DNA of 64,000 nucleotides from Hymenopus coronatus (lineage: Eukaryota > Arthropoda > Insecta > Mantodea > Hymenopodidae). Of the stretch, positions 1 to 12,250 are shown piece after piece. Where the stretch lies: the NCBI GenBank assembly GCA_030762935.1, contig CM060899.1, positions 11,261,001 to 11,325,000 of the forward strand, in the 5' to 3' direction. The number at the start of each line of letters is the position of its first letter. The first letter of the stretch is position 1. The notes beneath the pieces were generated by a model that saw only the letters and a list, made by a program, of their open reading frames with translations, had not been told where the DNA came from and ran no database searches. The position numbers and the translations under genes were made by a program.

Positions 1-611
1 CAAGAATTGACAAATTTCTGTTTTATTCTTGTGCTCCAGGCTTTAAACTCAAGTATATAAAACTTTAAGGGATTTTTAAAGAACTTTTGTTCAGGGTTTA
101 TTGGGTCACCAGAAGACTAGAAGCATAAAAAATCAAGATTCAAGAATCGCAAAATTTCTGTTTTATTCTAGTCTCCAGGCTGTAAACTTCACGTATAGAT
201 TATTTTAAGTGATGTTTAAGAACTTCTGTTCTGGGCTTATTTGGTCACCAAAAGACCAGAGGAACAATAATAATAAAAAATAAAATAACAAAAAAGAAAC
301 AAGGTTCAGGAATCCAAAAGGTTCTAATATACTGGTGCTCATACTGTAATCTGCTCGTATACACTATTTAAAGTGATTTTTAAAGATCTTTCGGTCGCCA
401 GAAGACTAGAAGCATTAAAAATTAAAACTCAAGGATTGAAAATTTTCATTTCTATTCTGGTTATCCGGGTTGTTAATGACATGTATATTCCATTATAAGC
501 GATTTTCAAAGAAATTTTGTTAAGGGTTTATTTGGTCGCCAGAAGACTGGAGGTATCAAAAATCAAGATTCAAGAATCGAAAAATTTCTGTTTTATTCTG
601 GCGTTCCATAT
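1..611 (+). repeat. ~141-bp satellite array, left block
   Basis: About four diverged tandem units. Each unit carries recurring words such as GGTCGCCAGAAGACTAGA, CAAGAATCGAAAAATTTCTG, TTTTATTCTGG and GTATATACCATTTTAAG, spaced roughly 125-165 bases apart. The same units resume at 6516, so this block and the next are one array split by the TTAA transposon. No gene is present here. Confidence 0.85.
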
Positions 612-2346
612 TTAAGGGGAGAAGATACCTTAAAAATGGTGAAAATATAATTTTTTGTTCTTTTGCTTATCTTCATAGGTTGAAGTGTGTTTTATATGAA
701 TATAAATTTGTTTTGCGCCAGAAACTTATTTAAAGGGCCTAAAAGTGTGTTTAAATCATACGCTGCAGAGTAGGTCACGCCCCCTTTTCACTCTCTGGCT
801 CCTCTTAGAACTTTCTCTGATATTTTATGTTTAGGGTAGGGGTAGACTGACTGAAAAGGAAATTGACAATATTCACAGGTACTATGGGATGGCAATCAGG
901 AGGAATGTAAATAGTTTAAAGGCCATGAAAAGAGATATCTGGGCTATATTCTTCCATAAATCGTCGACTGATATACAGCGGCGGCTGCTGTATAGGAGCA
1001 CAAGAGCACGTGAACCTCCAATATTTCTTAGTGGATCTCCTTTTTGTCTTTCAGGAAACATTTAATAAAATGCGCTATCCGGTGCCACTTGTTTAGATAT
1101 ACCGCGCTCTGCTCTTCAGATTGAACACAGCCGAGAACCTGAGTATGTGGCAACAACGCTTGTAGCAAAGGCCTCGTGTGCTAGCGTATTACTATCGTTT
1201 AGCAGCTCTGCGCTTGCGCGGTCAACAAAACACCTTGGAATTTTACAGCCAGAAATGAGCACATTGCAATCGTGCACTTTAGTTCTCATTAACATCACCA
1301 CGGTTCTGTTTATTATCGGGAGGTGCTGCTATCTTTGAGATTTAGCTGAAACTATCCGGAAATGCAACTACATTTGATGAGGCGCTAATTTTCTTAATAA
1401 TTTGCAGTTTATGCAAGAGCTTGCTTAAGACTAGCGTGTGCTGCAGTTTTACTAAGCTATTTCTGGTATAATGTAATTAACTTACTGTGACAATACTTAA
1501 TGAATTAACAGGTGAGACTAGTGTGGATTTTCTAACATGTTTTTAAACATAGCTTATTATTTTAACAACTGTTTCTCTGTGTTGAGCAAGTGACCTCGTG
1601 GTTCTCAATTCTTGTGACGTTTCAAAGGTAGCCATGAATTCGGTGGACTCGATATTAAGAAGCCATGAAAAACTTACATATGAGGAGCAAATAGAAATAA
1701 AATGACTGGGACGTCCACAGCGCGATTTGGTAATTAAGCATGTGACAAAAACTCAAAAGCGCGACTGTAGACGCAAATTTAATAACAATGTATACGCAAC
1801 ATGCAAATGGCTTTGCGGTTGCAGTATCAGAAACTCGCTGTTTTGCTTTCCTTGTCTTATGTTTAGCTCCAATGCGACGAGTAACTGGACAAGAGTAGGA
1901 TGTGCCGACCTGGTGCATCTCAGTGAAAAGATAAAAAAGCATGAGAATTCACGTTCACTAAGAACGCATGTATTCGATTCGCCATGCTTGGTCGTGTGAA
2001 TATCAGCACTCAACTAGACAGCGCTTACAGGCAGTCGGTAAAGAGACACAACGAGCAAGTTGACAAAAATAGGTACATTCTCTCTAGGCTAATTGATTGC
2101 ATAAAATTTTGTGGAGCATTTGAACTAGCTCTACGCGGTCATGATGAGCGGGAGAATTCTGAAAATCCGGGGGTGTTTCGTGAGCTTGTTAATTTTGTAA
2201 GCTCCATTGACATAGCAATGCAAGAACACTTAGAAAATGCAACCGTATTCAAAGGTACTTCAAAGACGGTGCAGAAAGACATCCTCGACTGCAGGGAAAT
2301 TATATCAGAAGAAATAAAGGTAGCTCATTGCTTAGCAGTCATGGCC

Positions 2347-2615
2347 GTCGCCTTCCGTGGTGTAGTGGTTACCATGCTAACTTCATATACCCAAGGTCGC
2401 GGGTTCAAACCCGGCGGAGGACGATGGATTTTTTCGGGTGTAAAAATCCTTAGCATGGCTTCCTTCGGAAGGGAAGTAAAGCCGTTGGTCCCGTGTCGTA
2501 GATTTACGGCAAGTAAAAGAACCTCAAGCCTGAAAGAGAGGCCTCTGAGCTTAGAATGGGACGCTGAGAACCACAGCAGTTAAAGAGCGTCCATAAAAAA
2601 AAAAAAAAAAAAAAA
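2347..2615 (+). mobile_element. tRNA-derived SINE, family A, inserted in the hAT transposase
   Basis: The tRNA-like head carries a box A (TGTAGTGGTTACC) and a box B (GGTTCAAACCC) for RNA polymerase III. A ~190-base tail and a ~20-base poly(A) follow. It is flanked by CAGTCATGGCCG on both sides (2336-2347 and 2616-2627), a 12-base duplication typical of LINE-mobilised SINEs. Box A and B spacing suits a type I tRNA-like promoter. Its perfect duplication and long poly(A) mark it as a young insert. Confidence 0.93.
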
Positions 2616-3322
2616 CAGTCATGGCCGATGAAACAACGATGTCTACTCAGCAACAACTCGCTATTGTGTACAGATACGAGATGCAAGGGTCGGCTGTTGA
2701 GCGTTTTTGGGGGTTTTCAATCCTGTTGCCCAAGATGCTGATGCTATATCTGGGGTAATAAACACTGCATTGCTAGAGCTTATACGAGAGCAGAAACATA
2801 AATTAACAGGTCAATGTTACGATGGTGCAGCTGTTATGAGTGGCAGTGCAAGTGGAGTTCAGGCGAGAATACGAGCTATGTACCCTGATGCACTGTTACG
2901 CCTATCAGTGCAATTTGGTTCTGCAGAAGGCTGCTGCCATAAACAGCTCATCCAGGATTTTCTTTTCAACACTATCAGGATTTCCTGCATTTTTTTCAAG
3001 ATCTTGTCTAAGAACCAAAATACTTGACAGAATTGTGCAAAACAGAGCTCCGAGGCTAGCAGCTACACGCTGGATTTGCAACATTCGTTCAGTGAATGTT
3101 GCGTATGAAAATAAAGAACGTCTCATCCAGTGTCTAGAGGAAATAAGTCTGCTTGATAATATTGATGACAAAACAAGACGTGAGTCAAGCGGCCTCTTAG
3201 CAGCTTTGGATGATTCTGTATTCACCTTCTGGTTGGAATTCCTTCATAGAATAATGCCTCAGGCGGATCTCTTATTTAAAGTACTACAACACAGACAAAT
3301 TGATGCTGTAAAAGCAAAACGC

Positions 3323-3697
3323 TACTTAGATCGGTTCTCGTCTGCTGTGCAGGAAATTAGAGACACTACACTTAACAGATGTGAAGTTTCCGAAAATCGA
3401 AAGAGAAAGAGGCAAGAAAATCGAGTGGCAGAAGGAAAGGAAGTGTGCGACGCGATACTTAGATCGGTTCTCGTCTGCTGTGCAGGAAATTAGAGACACT
3501 ACACTTAACAGATGTGAAGTTTCCGAAAATCGAAAGAGAAAGAGGTAAGAAAATCGAGTGGCAGAAGGAAAGGAAGTGTGCGACGCGATACTTAGATCGG
3601 TTCTCGTCTGCTGTGCGGGAAATTAGAGACACTACACTTAACAGATGTGAAGTTTCCGAAAATCGAGTGGCAGAAGGAAAGGAAGTGTGCGACGCGA
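3323..3697 (+). repeat. 133-bp tandem repeat within the hAT coding region
   Basis: The string TACTTAGATCGGTTCTCG starts at 3323, 3456 and 3589, a spacing of 133 and 133. The third unit is 109 long before TACTTAGTCGCG at 3698 because it lacks a ~24-base purine-rich piece (AAAGAGAAAGAGG...). Units are almost identical, so the duplication is recent. Neither 133 nor 109 is divisible by three, so extra units change the frame. Confidence 0.93.
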
Positions 3698-4698
3698 TAC
3701 TTAGTCGCGTAAATGATAGATTTTCATTTACCGATCATTTAGTGGCTTCGAGGATAGTTGATGTCGCTTCTTTCCAGACATTCTCCGAAGATTTTCCAGA
3801 AAAAGATCTCGTCACTACTGTTGAAATCTACTCATGGTTGCTCAAGTCACAGCTTAAAACAGAACTTCAAGTACTGGATAACTGGCGTGATATGATGAAC
3901 GCTGAAGGAGCATCATCTACGTTGCAGTTCATAACAGAAAACAACCTCAACGAAGAAACTTTTCCGCAATTAACCGAGCTACTGAAGATTGTTATCACTA
4001 CGCCCACGACTACATTAGAACCAGAAAGATGCTTTTCCACATTGAAAAGAATTAAAACCTTTACGAGGAATACGATGGCTGAAGACCGACTCTCAGCATT
4101 GGCAATGCTTGCTATTGAGAAGAAACTGGTCAACAGCATAAAAGACTTTAATCACCGAGTGATAGAAAAGTTTGCACACTTTAAAAACAGGCGTGTGGAA
4201 TTTCTGTACAAATAACTTAGGTGTCCATTGCATAATTCCAACAATGTAAACATCATTTATTGTAAATACCATTCTTCACATGAACTATATCAAAGGACTT
4301 TACCCCTTCATCACCATCTGGGAACCTCATATTGCTGTTAACTATCGGAAACTAAGAAATTCAACATCTTTACAATACTGGGTGAGTGACGATTTGTGTA
4401 ACAAATTTATAATTCTTGTTTTTAGGCACTATCGTTGTTTCTAATATTTGGATTTGGTGTTACGGTGACGGCGGCTACAGTAGTAGTAGTAGTGGTAGTG
4501 GTAGTAGTGGCGGTGGTGGTGGTGGTGGTGGTGGTGATGTTGTGAACACCTACATTTTTAATCCACGAGCCGCCACTGCTGATATATTACCGGGACATAA
4601 TTTGTGTCCAAAAGGTGAAGAAACTTGATGTAAATATAATAAAGCATTATTGACTGGAGAACAATACAGTCATAAGCACGCTCTATCTAATTCTGGGC

Positions 4699-5152
4699 AA
4701 TGTTGCCGTTTAAGGGTCAGTAAGCCGCAAAACGTCAGGCAGCCAATCTTTGCATATGAAAGGTGCAAGGTTCGGTGTTATGGCGCATATATAGTTGGTA
4801 TTGCGAAAAGGAGGGAAGGCAGCGCAGTCATAGGGTAGTGTGGAAGGCATGAAATTTGCAATTAACAGCATATGCCTTAGGAAGCGTAACTATATCAACG
4901 CGGGGAAACGCTGAAATATGCAATTATATGCGTCAGGGACTGCATTTACTGTTCTTCCGGATATCTCCTACTGCTCTCCACCTCTTTCATGTTTTCTTCT
5001 GTGACAAAATAGCCTTTTTGAATGCTACCAATGACATAAGTAAGGAGCAAGTAGATCTGGTTGGGCTGATAGTTATTCCTACAAATAATAAGAATTATAA
5101 TAATACTCATCATAATCATCATACTACCAACACCACCACCAATAATAGCAAT

Positions 5153-5251
<99 letters not shown>

Positions 5252-5725
5252 TTGTATTTTCTACTAATGCTCCTGTTTTCGTTAAAAAAGATACAAAGCA
5301 ATCGATAATTTATTTAACAGTAGCTTTGTGCATTACATTTCTGCATTTAACTCAAAATATTACTTGATCAAACTATTAAGAGTACCGCAATTGCAGTGTG
5401 ACATAGATGGGGTTATCTTTATGTTTTGATGAAATCGCCTTTAGCTAGCTCATGTACCACATAACCTCAAACAACCAACATCTGTAATAAGTAGGAGTAA
5501 TGGTGTATGATAGATGCCAACGTCTGCTAGCGTTGCCACGCCCTTCGGCTACGTCATATACGCACCATTTAGCAACATATAACCGTGCTACTACTGCCAT
5601 CTTGCGGCTGTTAACCGGTTGTATTCCTTTGGCACTGTGTGATGCGTTCTACAGCGGTTTTCAATTTCTACGTTGATATGGTTTTGCGGCATTGCGCGGC
5701 CAACTGACCCTTAAACGGCAACATT
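4699..5725. mobile_element. Non-autonomous TIR element with 23-bp perfect inverted ends
   Basis: The left end AATGTTGCCGTTTAAGGGTC (plus AGT, 4699-4721) is matched by its exact reverse complement at 5703-5725, and both sides share GCCGCAAAAC just inside. It splits the Mutator-like transposase between HKHALS and GKTQN. No transposase is encoded. The long Asn-rich reading frame inside is an AAT microsatellite (about 5150-5250). I could not settle a target duplication, so the superfamily is left open. Confidence 0.85.
5150..5250. repeat. (AAT)n microsatellite
   Basis: About 33 uninterrupted AAT/ATA triplets lie inside the inner TIR element. The Asn-run and Leu-run frames over this stretch are artefacts of the repeat. 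Confidence 0.97.
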
Positions 5726-6515
5726 ACTGGCAGACACAGCTGTTGAAATAATGCATACATGGTAAAACTCAAAATCCCAACGAAAGTTTTAATAGCATTG
5801 TGTGGAACCGAGTCCCCAAAACAGTCAGTATTTGTTGGACAAAATACACTAGAATTTGGGTCCTATGATGCAGTGCTGACATTCAATAGTGGAAACCTGG
5901 GTCGGGTGAAAGTGCTGCAACATCTAGGTATTATTGCGAGGAGGAACACGTTAAAACATTTTAAAGAAACGGACCAATATCATGTTACCAAAGCTGACAT
6001 GGAGGGAGAAGACATTTATAAAAGTGCTAGACAGAAGAGAAGGAACAAGAAAAGGAATAGAGAAGATCTTGACAACACTGAGTATAGGGCAGGAATGTTT
6101 TAACAGGCTGTGAGTACTGTAAAACTTTAAACTCATTTTCCCGTAACTTTTGTTCTTGTAAGCCTTATGTACCTTTTCTTTGAAACTACTTATCCTAGAG
6201 CAATGAAATTTTCACAAACGGTTTCCCTGACACATATCTATATACTAACATTTTTTCAACACTTAGATATTATTATCAAGGGCTCTGATATATTTTTTTT
6301 TTTCTTTTCAAGTACACCAAAAAGGGTTATTAAAAAAGTTATTAAAGTTCCATTTTTAATGCTATATACTCATAAAAATGCAATTTTATTGCCGAATAGT
6401 ATATGTATATGTGACAAAAAAAATCATTGCACTATTATTCATAGTTCTTCAAAAAAAGTACATTGAAAATGTCAAATTTAACATGGCGGAGATAGAAGAT
6501 ACCTTCTCCCCTTAA

Positions 6516-9500
6516 ACTGCACATACATACCATTTCAAGTAATTTTTAAATATCTTTGTTCAGCGCTTACTTAGTCGTAAGAAGACTAGATTAAGCAAAA
6601 ATTCAGCGTTCAAGAATAGCAAAAATTCAGCGTTCAAGAATAGCAAAAATTCAGCGTTCAAGAATATTTCGTTACCAGAAGAGACGAGGCATCAAAAAAT
6701 CAAGGTTCAAGAATCGAAAAATTTCTGTTTTATTCTGGCCCTCCATATTTTAGCTGCTGGTATATACCATATTAAACAAGTTTTAAATATTTTTATTCAG
6801 GGCTTATGTAGTCGCCAGAAGACTAGAGGCATAAAAAAATCTAGATTAAAAAATCGAAAAATGTCTGTGATTCTCTGGGGCCCTAGAATCTAAATTGTTC
6901 TTACATACCATTTAAAGTCACTTTTAAACTAACTTTTTCAGGGCTCATTTAGTCGCCAGAAGACTATAGACAATATAAAAAGTCGAGTTTCAACAGAAAC
7001 ATTATTGTGATATTCTTGTGAGCGATATTGTAAACTGTTCGAATATACCATTTTAAGCGTTACACGGTTTTTGATCAGGGCTCACTTAGTCACCAGAGGA
7101 CTAGAAGCATAAAAAATCAACTTTCTCGAATAGAGAAATTTCAGTGAAATTCTTGTGCTCCAGGCTGTAAACTGCACCTATATATCCTTTAAAGTGAGTT
7201 TTAAACAGCCTCTGTTCAAAACTTATTTTGTCCCTTGTAGACTAGAAGCATCAAAACATCAAGGTTCAAGAATAGAAGAATTTCTGTGATGTTCTGCTGC
7301 ACCAGGCTGGAACCTGTACGTATATACCATATTCGGTTTTTAAAGAAATTTTGTTCAGGGTTTATTTGGTTGCCAGAAAAAAGGAGGAATCAAAAAATCA
7401 AGGTTCAAGCATCGAAAAATTTATGTTTATTTGATAAAGTTCAGACATGTTATTGTCCTCAGTAGACTAGACGCATAAAAAGTCTAGGTTCTGGTACCGA
7501 AAAATGTCAGTGATAGTCGTCTGTTCCAGGCTGTAAACTGCACATAAACGATTGTTAAAGCACTTTTGTGGAGAGTTCGCCAGAAGACTAAAAGCACCAA
7601 ACAATGATGGTTCAAAAATCGAAAAATATCTGTGATATTCTTGCACTCCAATTTGTTAACTGTGCAAATTTACCATTTTTAGCGATTTCTTAAGATATTT
7701 TTTCGGGGGCAAAGACAAAAAAAAAAAAAAAAAAAAAAAAGGAGGTTCTAAATTCGAAAATGTTCTGTTTTACTGTGGTGCACCAGAATATATATGTTCC
7801 ACGTATATACCTTTGAAGCAAATTTTAAAGAACTTTTGTTCAGGGCATATTTGATCACCAGAACACCATAGGCATTAAAAAAATTAAGTTCAATAATCGA
7901 AACCTTTTTTGTTTTAATCTGGCGCTCTATATTTAACCTGAGCGTTATATCATTTTAAGCGATTTTTAAATATTTATATTCAGGTCATATTTGATCGCAA
8001 GAGGTCTATAGGCATTTAAAAATCAACTTCTAAGTCGAAAAATTTCAGCGATATTCTGGTACCCTAGATTGTAAACCGCTCGTATATTTCATTTAAAGCG
8101 ACTTTTAAACAAAGTTTGTTCAGGGCTAGCTAGTCGCCAGAAGACTATATGCTACAAAAAATAAGCGTTCAAGAATAGGGAAATGTCTGTTTAATTCTTG
8201 TGCTCCAGACTAGAAAAATGCACGTATATTTAATTGAAAGTGATTTTGAAACAGCTTCCGATCACCGCTTATTTTGTCCCGTGTAGACTAGAAGCATAAA
8301 AAAACCAAGGTTCAATAATAGATGAATTTTTGTGATATTCTGGTGCTGCAATCTGAGTACCTGCACGTATATACCTTAATTATCGAATTCTAAAGAAATG
8401 TTGTGTACAATTCATTTCGTCGCTAGAAGGCAAGAAACATAAAAAAATCAAGGTTCAAGCACAGATAAATGTCTGTTTTATTCGGAAAAGTTCAGTCATA
8501 TTCTTGTCCCCAGTAGACTATAGGCATAAAAAAATCAAGGTTCAGGCATTAGAAAATGTCAGTGTTATTCTTCTGCTCCGGGTTGTAAACTGCAGCTGTA
8601 TACCAGTTTAAAGGAGTTTTAAACCATTTTTGTGCAAGGCTTATTTTGGTTGCCAGAATACTATAATCTTTAAAAAATGAAGTTTCAAAAATTGAACATT
8701 TCTGTGGCATTCTTGTGCTCCAATCTATAAACGATTTTCTAAGACCTTTTAAACAGAACTTATATGGTCGCCAGAGAGCTAGAGGTATAAAAAATTAAGA
8801 ATCCAAAACATTCTGTTTATTCTGGCGCTCCATGCTTAAACTGCGCACTTATACCATTTAAAGCGATTTTAAATATCTTTACTGAGGGCTTATTTGTCGC
8901 CAAAAGATTGGAGGAGTCCAAAACTCAAGGTTCAAACATCGAAACATGTTAGTGATTTTCTGGTGCCCTATATTGTAAACTGCTCGTACATGCCATTTAA
9001 AGCGACTTTTAATAATTTTTGTTTAACGCTTACTTAGTCGTCAGGAAACTAAGAATCATAAAAAAAATCAACGTTCAAGAATATGGAAATTTCTGTGATA
9101 TTTTTGTGTGCTCCAACCTGTAAACTGCATGTATATATCATTTAAAGTGTTTTTAAACAGCTTCTGTTCACGGCTTATTTTGTCCCCTGTAGTCTAGAAG
9201 GATAAAAGAATCACAATTCAAGAATAGAGGAATTTCTGGGATATTCTGATGCACCAGGCTGGAACCTGCATGTATATACCATAATAATCGGTTGAATTTT
9301 TGTTCAGGGATTATTTGGTCTCCAGAAGACAAGAGGTATCAAAAAAGTATGGTTCAAACATTGAGAAATTTCTGTTCGATTCGAAAAAAGTTCAGTCATA
9401 TGCTAGTTCTCCAGATTTTAAACTGCTATTTTTAAATAAATTTTTTTCACTGCTTATTTGTCCCAAAGAATATAGAAGCATAAAAAATCAAGGTTCAAAT

Positions 9501-10144
9501 ATGAAAAATGACTGTGTTATTCTTGAACTCCAATTTGTAAACTGCGCCAATTTACCATTTTTAGCTACTTTCTAAAATCCTTATTTGGTCGCCAGAGGAC
9601 TAACGGCATAAGAATATCGAGGTTCTCAATCTGGAAATTTCTGTTTAGTCTGGTGCACCAGACTGTGTACTCCATGGATGTAACATTTGAAGCAAGTTTT
9701 AAAGAATATTTCTTCAGGATATTTTTGGTTGCCAGAGACAAGAGGCATTAAAAATCAAGGTTCAAGCATCAAACAAATTCTGTAGACTAGAAGCATAACA
9801 GATCAGGGTTCAGGAATTGAAAATTTTCAGTTATATTCTTCTGCTCCAGGCTGTAAACTGCACCTATATACACTTTTAAATTATTTTAAACAACTTTTGT
9901 GCAGGGTTTATTGGTCGCTAGAAGACTAGAAACATCAAACAATGATGGTTCAGAACCCGAAATATTTCTGCGATATTCTTGTAACGGAATTTGTAAACTG
10001 CACCAATTTGCCATTTTTAGCGATTTTCTAAGATCTTTTTTCGGAGCTTATTTCATCATAGGAGGCTAAAGGCATACAAATCGAGGTTCTAAATTCCAAA
10101 ATTTTCTGTTTTATTCTGGTGCACCAGGCTATAAGCTCCACGTA
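6516..10144 (+). repeat. ~141-bp satellite array, middle block
   Basis: About 25 diverged units in the same direction as 1-611. A local expansion of the 24-base word TTCAAGAATAGCAAAAATTC lies near 6600-6665. A poly(A) tract of ~24 bases sits at about 7718-7740. I see no gene; the 91-codon frame at 9300-9575 is satellite sequence. Confidence 0.88.
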
Positions 10145-10611
10145 TGAGGGCCGTTTATTTCATCCTCCGATAGGCTATAAATAAATGACAATTCCATACA
10201 AAACAGTTATTTTATTACTAAAAGTTTTGTACTTTTGTGGTTACTTTTCAACATTACCACCGAAAAGATTCAGACATTTGTCGTATCTGTGCACAAGCTT
10301 TGCAATACCCGTTTCAAAAAATGTTGCCGCCAATGATTTCAAATGAGCATTGACGTTATTTTTAAGATCTTGTTGGTTTGAAAGCGCTGCCCTCCTAGCC
10401 ATATCTTCAGTTCAGGGAAAAGGTGAAAGTCGCTGGGTGCCAGGTCAGGACTGTACGGCGGATGACCAAAACTGTCTAATTGAAATTGTTCAACGAGCCG
10501 ATGGGTTGTGCCAGCATGTGTGGACGAGCGTTGTCATGGATCTACACAATTCCTGAAGTCTGCATTCCTCTTCGTTTGTTTTGAATGGCTCTCCGCAAAC
10601 GTGGTAAGAAG
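10145..10611 (-). mobile_element. Truncated mariner, 3' end only
   Basis: On the minus strand the frame holds PPYSPDLAPSDFHLFPELK, then LVHRYDKCLNLFGGNVEK and a TAA at 10243-10241. This is the C-terminal third of a mariner transposase, including the last catalytic Asp (SPDLAPSD). One end joins forward satellite at a TA (10143-10144) with GAGGGCCGTTTATTTCATCC as terminus. The other end is broken and abuts inverted satellite. The first two catalytic Asp are missing. Confidence 0.85.
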
Positions 10612-12250
10612 AAATAAGCCCTGAGCAATGGATCTTTGAAAATGGCTTGCAATGGTATGTATCTGCAGTTTACAGCCTGGAGCACCAGAATAACACAGGA
10701 GTTTTTCGATTCTTGAACCATTATCTTTTAATGTCTCTAATCTTCTGGCAAGCAAATAAGCTCCGAAAAAAGCGTTCTTTAAAAATCGCTTACAATGGTA
10801 TATGCGTGCAGTTTAGAGTCTGGAGCAATAGAGCAAAACAGAAAATTTAGGATACCTGAATATTGCTTGTTTCGATGGTTTTGGTCTTCTGGCGACCAAA
10901 TAAGACCTGGACAAAGGTTCTTTAAAAATGAACTTAAATTGGTATATTCTTTCAGTTTACAGCCTGGAGCACGAAAATAAAACAGAAAATTTTCGATTCT
11001 TGACTTTCATTTTTCTATGCTTCTAGGGCTAGTGGAGACCGAATAAGCCGTGAACAACATTTCTTTAAAATCGCTATGTGCAGTTTACAGCCTGGGCACC
11101 AGAATAAATAGAACCTTTTGAATGCTTGAAACTTAACTTTTTGAAGCCTTTTGTCTTCTGGTCTTCAAATAAGCCCTGAACAAAAGTTCTTTAAAAATAG
11201 CTTATAATGGTAGCTTGCAGGTTACAGCCTAGAGCACAAAAATATTACAGAAACTTTCGATTCTTGAACCTTTATTTTTTGATGCGTCTACTTGTTTACT
11301 GGCATCCAAAACAGCCCTGAAAAAAAGATCCTTAAAAATCGCTTAAAATGGTGTATGCGTGCAGTTTACAGCACGGAACACAAGAATATCGCAGAAATTT
11401 TTTGAATTTTTATGCTTCTAATCTTCTGGCGACTAAATATGCCCTGAACAAAAGTTGTTTAAAAATCTCTTAAAATGGTATATACGAGCTGTTTATAATC
11501 TGGAGCACCAGAATATCACAGAAATATTTCGATCCATGAACCTTGATTGTTTGACGCTTTTAGTCCTCTGGCGAACAAATAAACCCTGAAAAAAGTTCTT
11601 TAAAAATCCCTGAAAATAGTATATAGGTACAGTTTACAAATTGGAGCACAAGAATATGAAAGAACTTTTTCGATTTTTGAACTTTCATTTTTGACATCTC
11701 TAGTCCTCTGCTGATTAAATAACCCCAGAACAAAAGTTCTTTAAAAATTGCTTAAATGGTAACATGTGCAGTTTACAGCCTAGCGTACAGAAATTTTTCG
11801 ATTCTATGATGTTCATCTTTTGATGCTTCAGTCTTGTGGCGACCAAATAAGCCCTGAACAATAGTTATTTAAAAATCACTTAAAATGTTTACAGTTTACA
11901 GCGGAGCACCAGAATATCACAGATTTTTTTTTTGATTCCTGAATCTGGATATTTTGTTACTACTAGTGTTCTGGCGACTAAATAAGGTCTGGACAAAAGT
12001 TATTTGAAAATCGCTTAAAATGGTGTATACTTGCTGTTTACAGCTTGAGCACAATAATATCCCAGAAATGTTTCGATTTTTGAACCTTGATTCTCGTCTT
12101 CTGGCAATCAAATAAGCCCTGAACAGAAGCCTTTTTAAGAATCGCTTAAAAAGGGATATACGTGCAGTTCAGAGCCGAGCACTAGAATAAAAGAGAAGAT
12201 TTTTGATTCCTGGATCTTGATTTTTTTTCTTCTAGTCTTCTGGCGAACAA
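10612..12250 (-). repeat. ~141-bp satellite array, inverted block
   Basis: The same satellite in the opposite direction, about eleven units. The words GTTTACAGCCTGGAGCACCA and TCTTCTGGCGACCAAATAAG are reverse complements of words in the forward blocks. The change of direction coincides with the broken end of the mariner. Confidence 0.88.

Larger units (their letters stand above)
1634..4215 (+). pseudogene. hAT transposase (TTF-type zinc finger, DUF4371-like core, C-terminal dimerisation region), inactivated
   Basis: The ATG at 1634 opens MNSVDSILRSHEKLTYEEQ. A TTF-type zinc-finger region follows (CKWLCGCSIRNSLFCFPC and LVHLSEKIKKHE, 1780-1945). The RNase-H-like core includes GQCYDGAAVMSG near 2815, and the C-terminal hAT dimerisation region includes LEPERCFSTLKRIKTF near 4015-4065. 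Four kinds of damage are visible: a TGA at about 1701, a frame change near 1980, a SINE inserted at 2347, and a 133-bp tandem duplication (3323-3697) that shifts frame. The element cannot make a full transposase. Its family assignment is firm. Confidence 0.88.
976..4578 (+). mobile_element. hAT transposon with perfect 8-bp target-site duplication
   Basis: The left end is CAGCGGCGGCT and the right end, read inward, is CAGTGGCGGCTCGTGG, a hAT-type tip. Both sides are flanked by the identical octamer CTGATATA (968-975 and 4579-4586), the duplication length of hAT elements. Removing the insert restores the reading frame of the Mutator-like transposase. The 3' non-coding part holds an AGT/GGT microsatellite (about 4470-4535). 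Confidence 0.92.
835..6103 (+). pseudogene. Decayed transposase of the TTAA element (Mutator-like transposase domain), in three pieces
   Basis: Piece 1 (about 835-975) encodes YYGMAIRRNV and FFHKSSTD. Piece 2 (4587-4698) encodes LCPKGEE, an in-frame TGA where the family normally has Trp, then CKYNKAL and HKHALS. Piece 3 (5726-6103) encodes GKTQNPNESFN, a tandem CAGT duplication that shifts the frame, then FVGQNTLEFGSYDAVLTFN and a basic C-terminus ending at 6103. I recognise this order from the 'Mutator-like transposase' domain proteins that are common in arthropods. The N-terminal half is absent. The gaps between pieces are exactly the hAT and the inner TIR element. There is also an in-frame TAA just before CIHGKTQN. 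Confidence 0.8.
616..6511 (+). mobile_element. TTAA-flanked DNA transposon with two nested insertions
   Basis: The ends read GGGGAGAAGATACCTT at 616 and its near-inverse finishing CTTCTCCCC at 6511 (14 of 16 bases match). Both are bordered by TTAA (612-615 and 6512-6515), and the outer flanks join into a normal satellite unit, so the insertion site is clear. TTAA duplication is known for piggyBac and Kolobok elements. The tips do not look like the CCY tips of piggyBac, so a Kolobok-like assignment is my inference. Without the nested hAT and the ~1-kb inner element only about 1.26 kb remains, so this is an internally deleted copy. Confidence 0.85.

Noticed and set aside
2347..2583. Possible tRNA gene or protein tail at the SINE
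   Set aside because: The tRNA-like head continues into a SINE tail with poly(A) and target duplication; no acceptor stem pairing is retained.
4416..4628. Ser/Gly-rich frame
   Set aside because: AGT/GGT microsatellite crossing the hAT end and the target duplication.
4856..5308. 150-codon frame with a long Asn run, and the opposite poly-Leu frame
   Set aside because: Produced by the AAT microsatellite inside a TIR element.
9300..9575. 91-codon frame
   Set aside because: Lies wholly in the satellite and its composition follows the repeat unit.
6516..10144. CRISPR-like array of regularly spaced repeats
   Set aside because: Units of ~141 bases diverge along their whole length with no conserved repeat/unique spacer pattern; it is a eukaryotic satellite.
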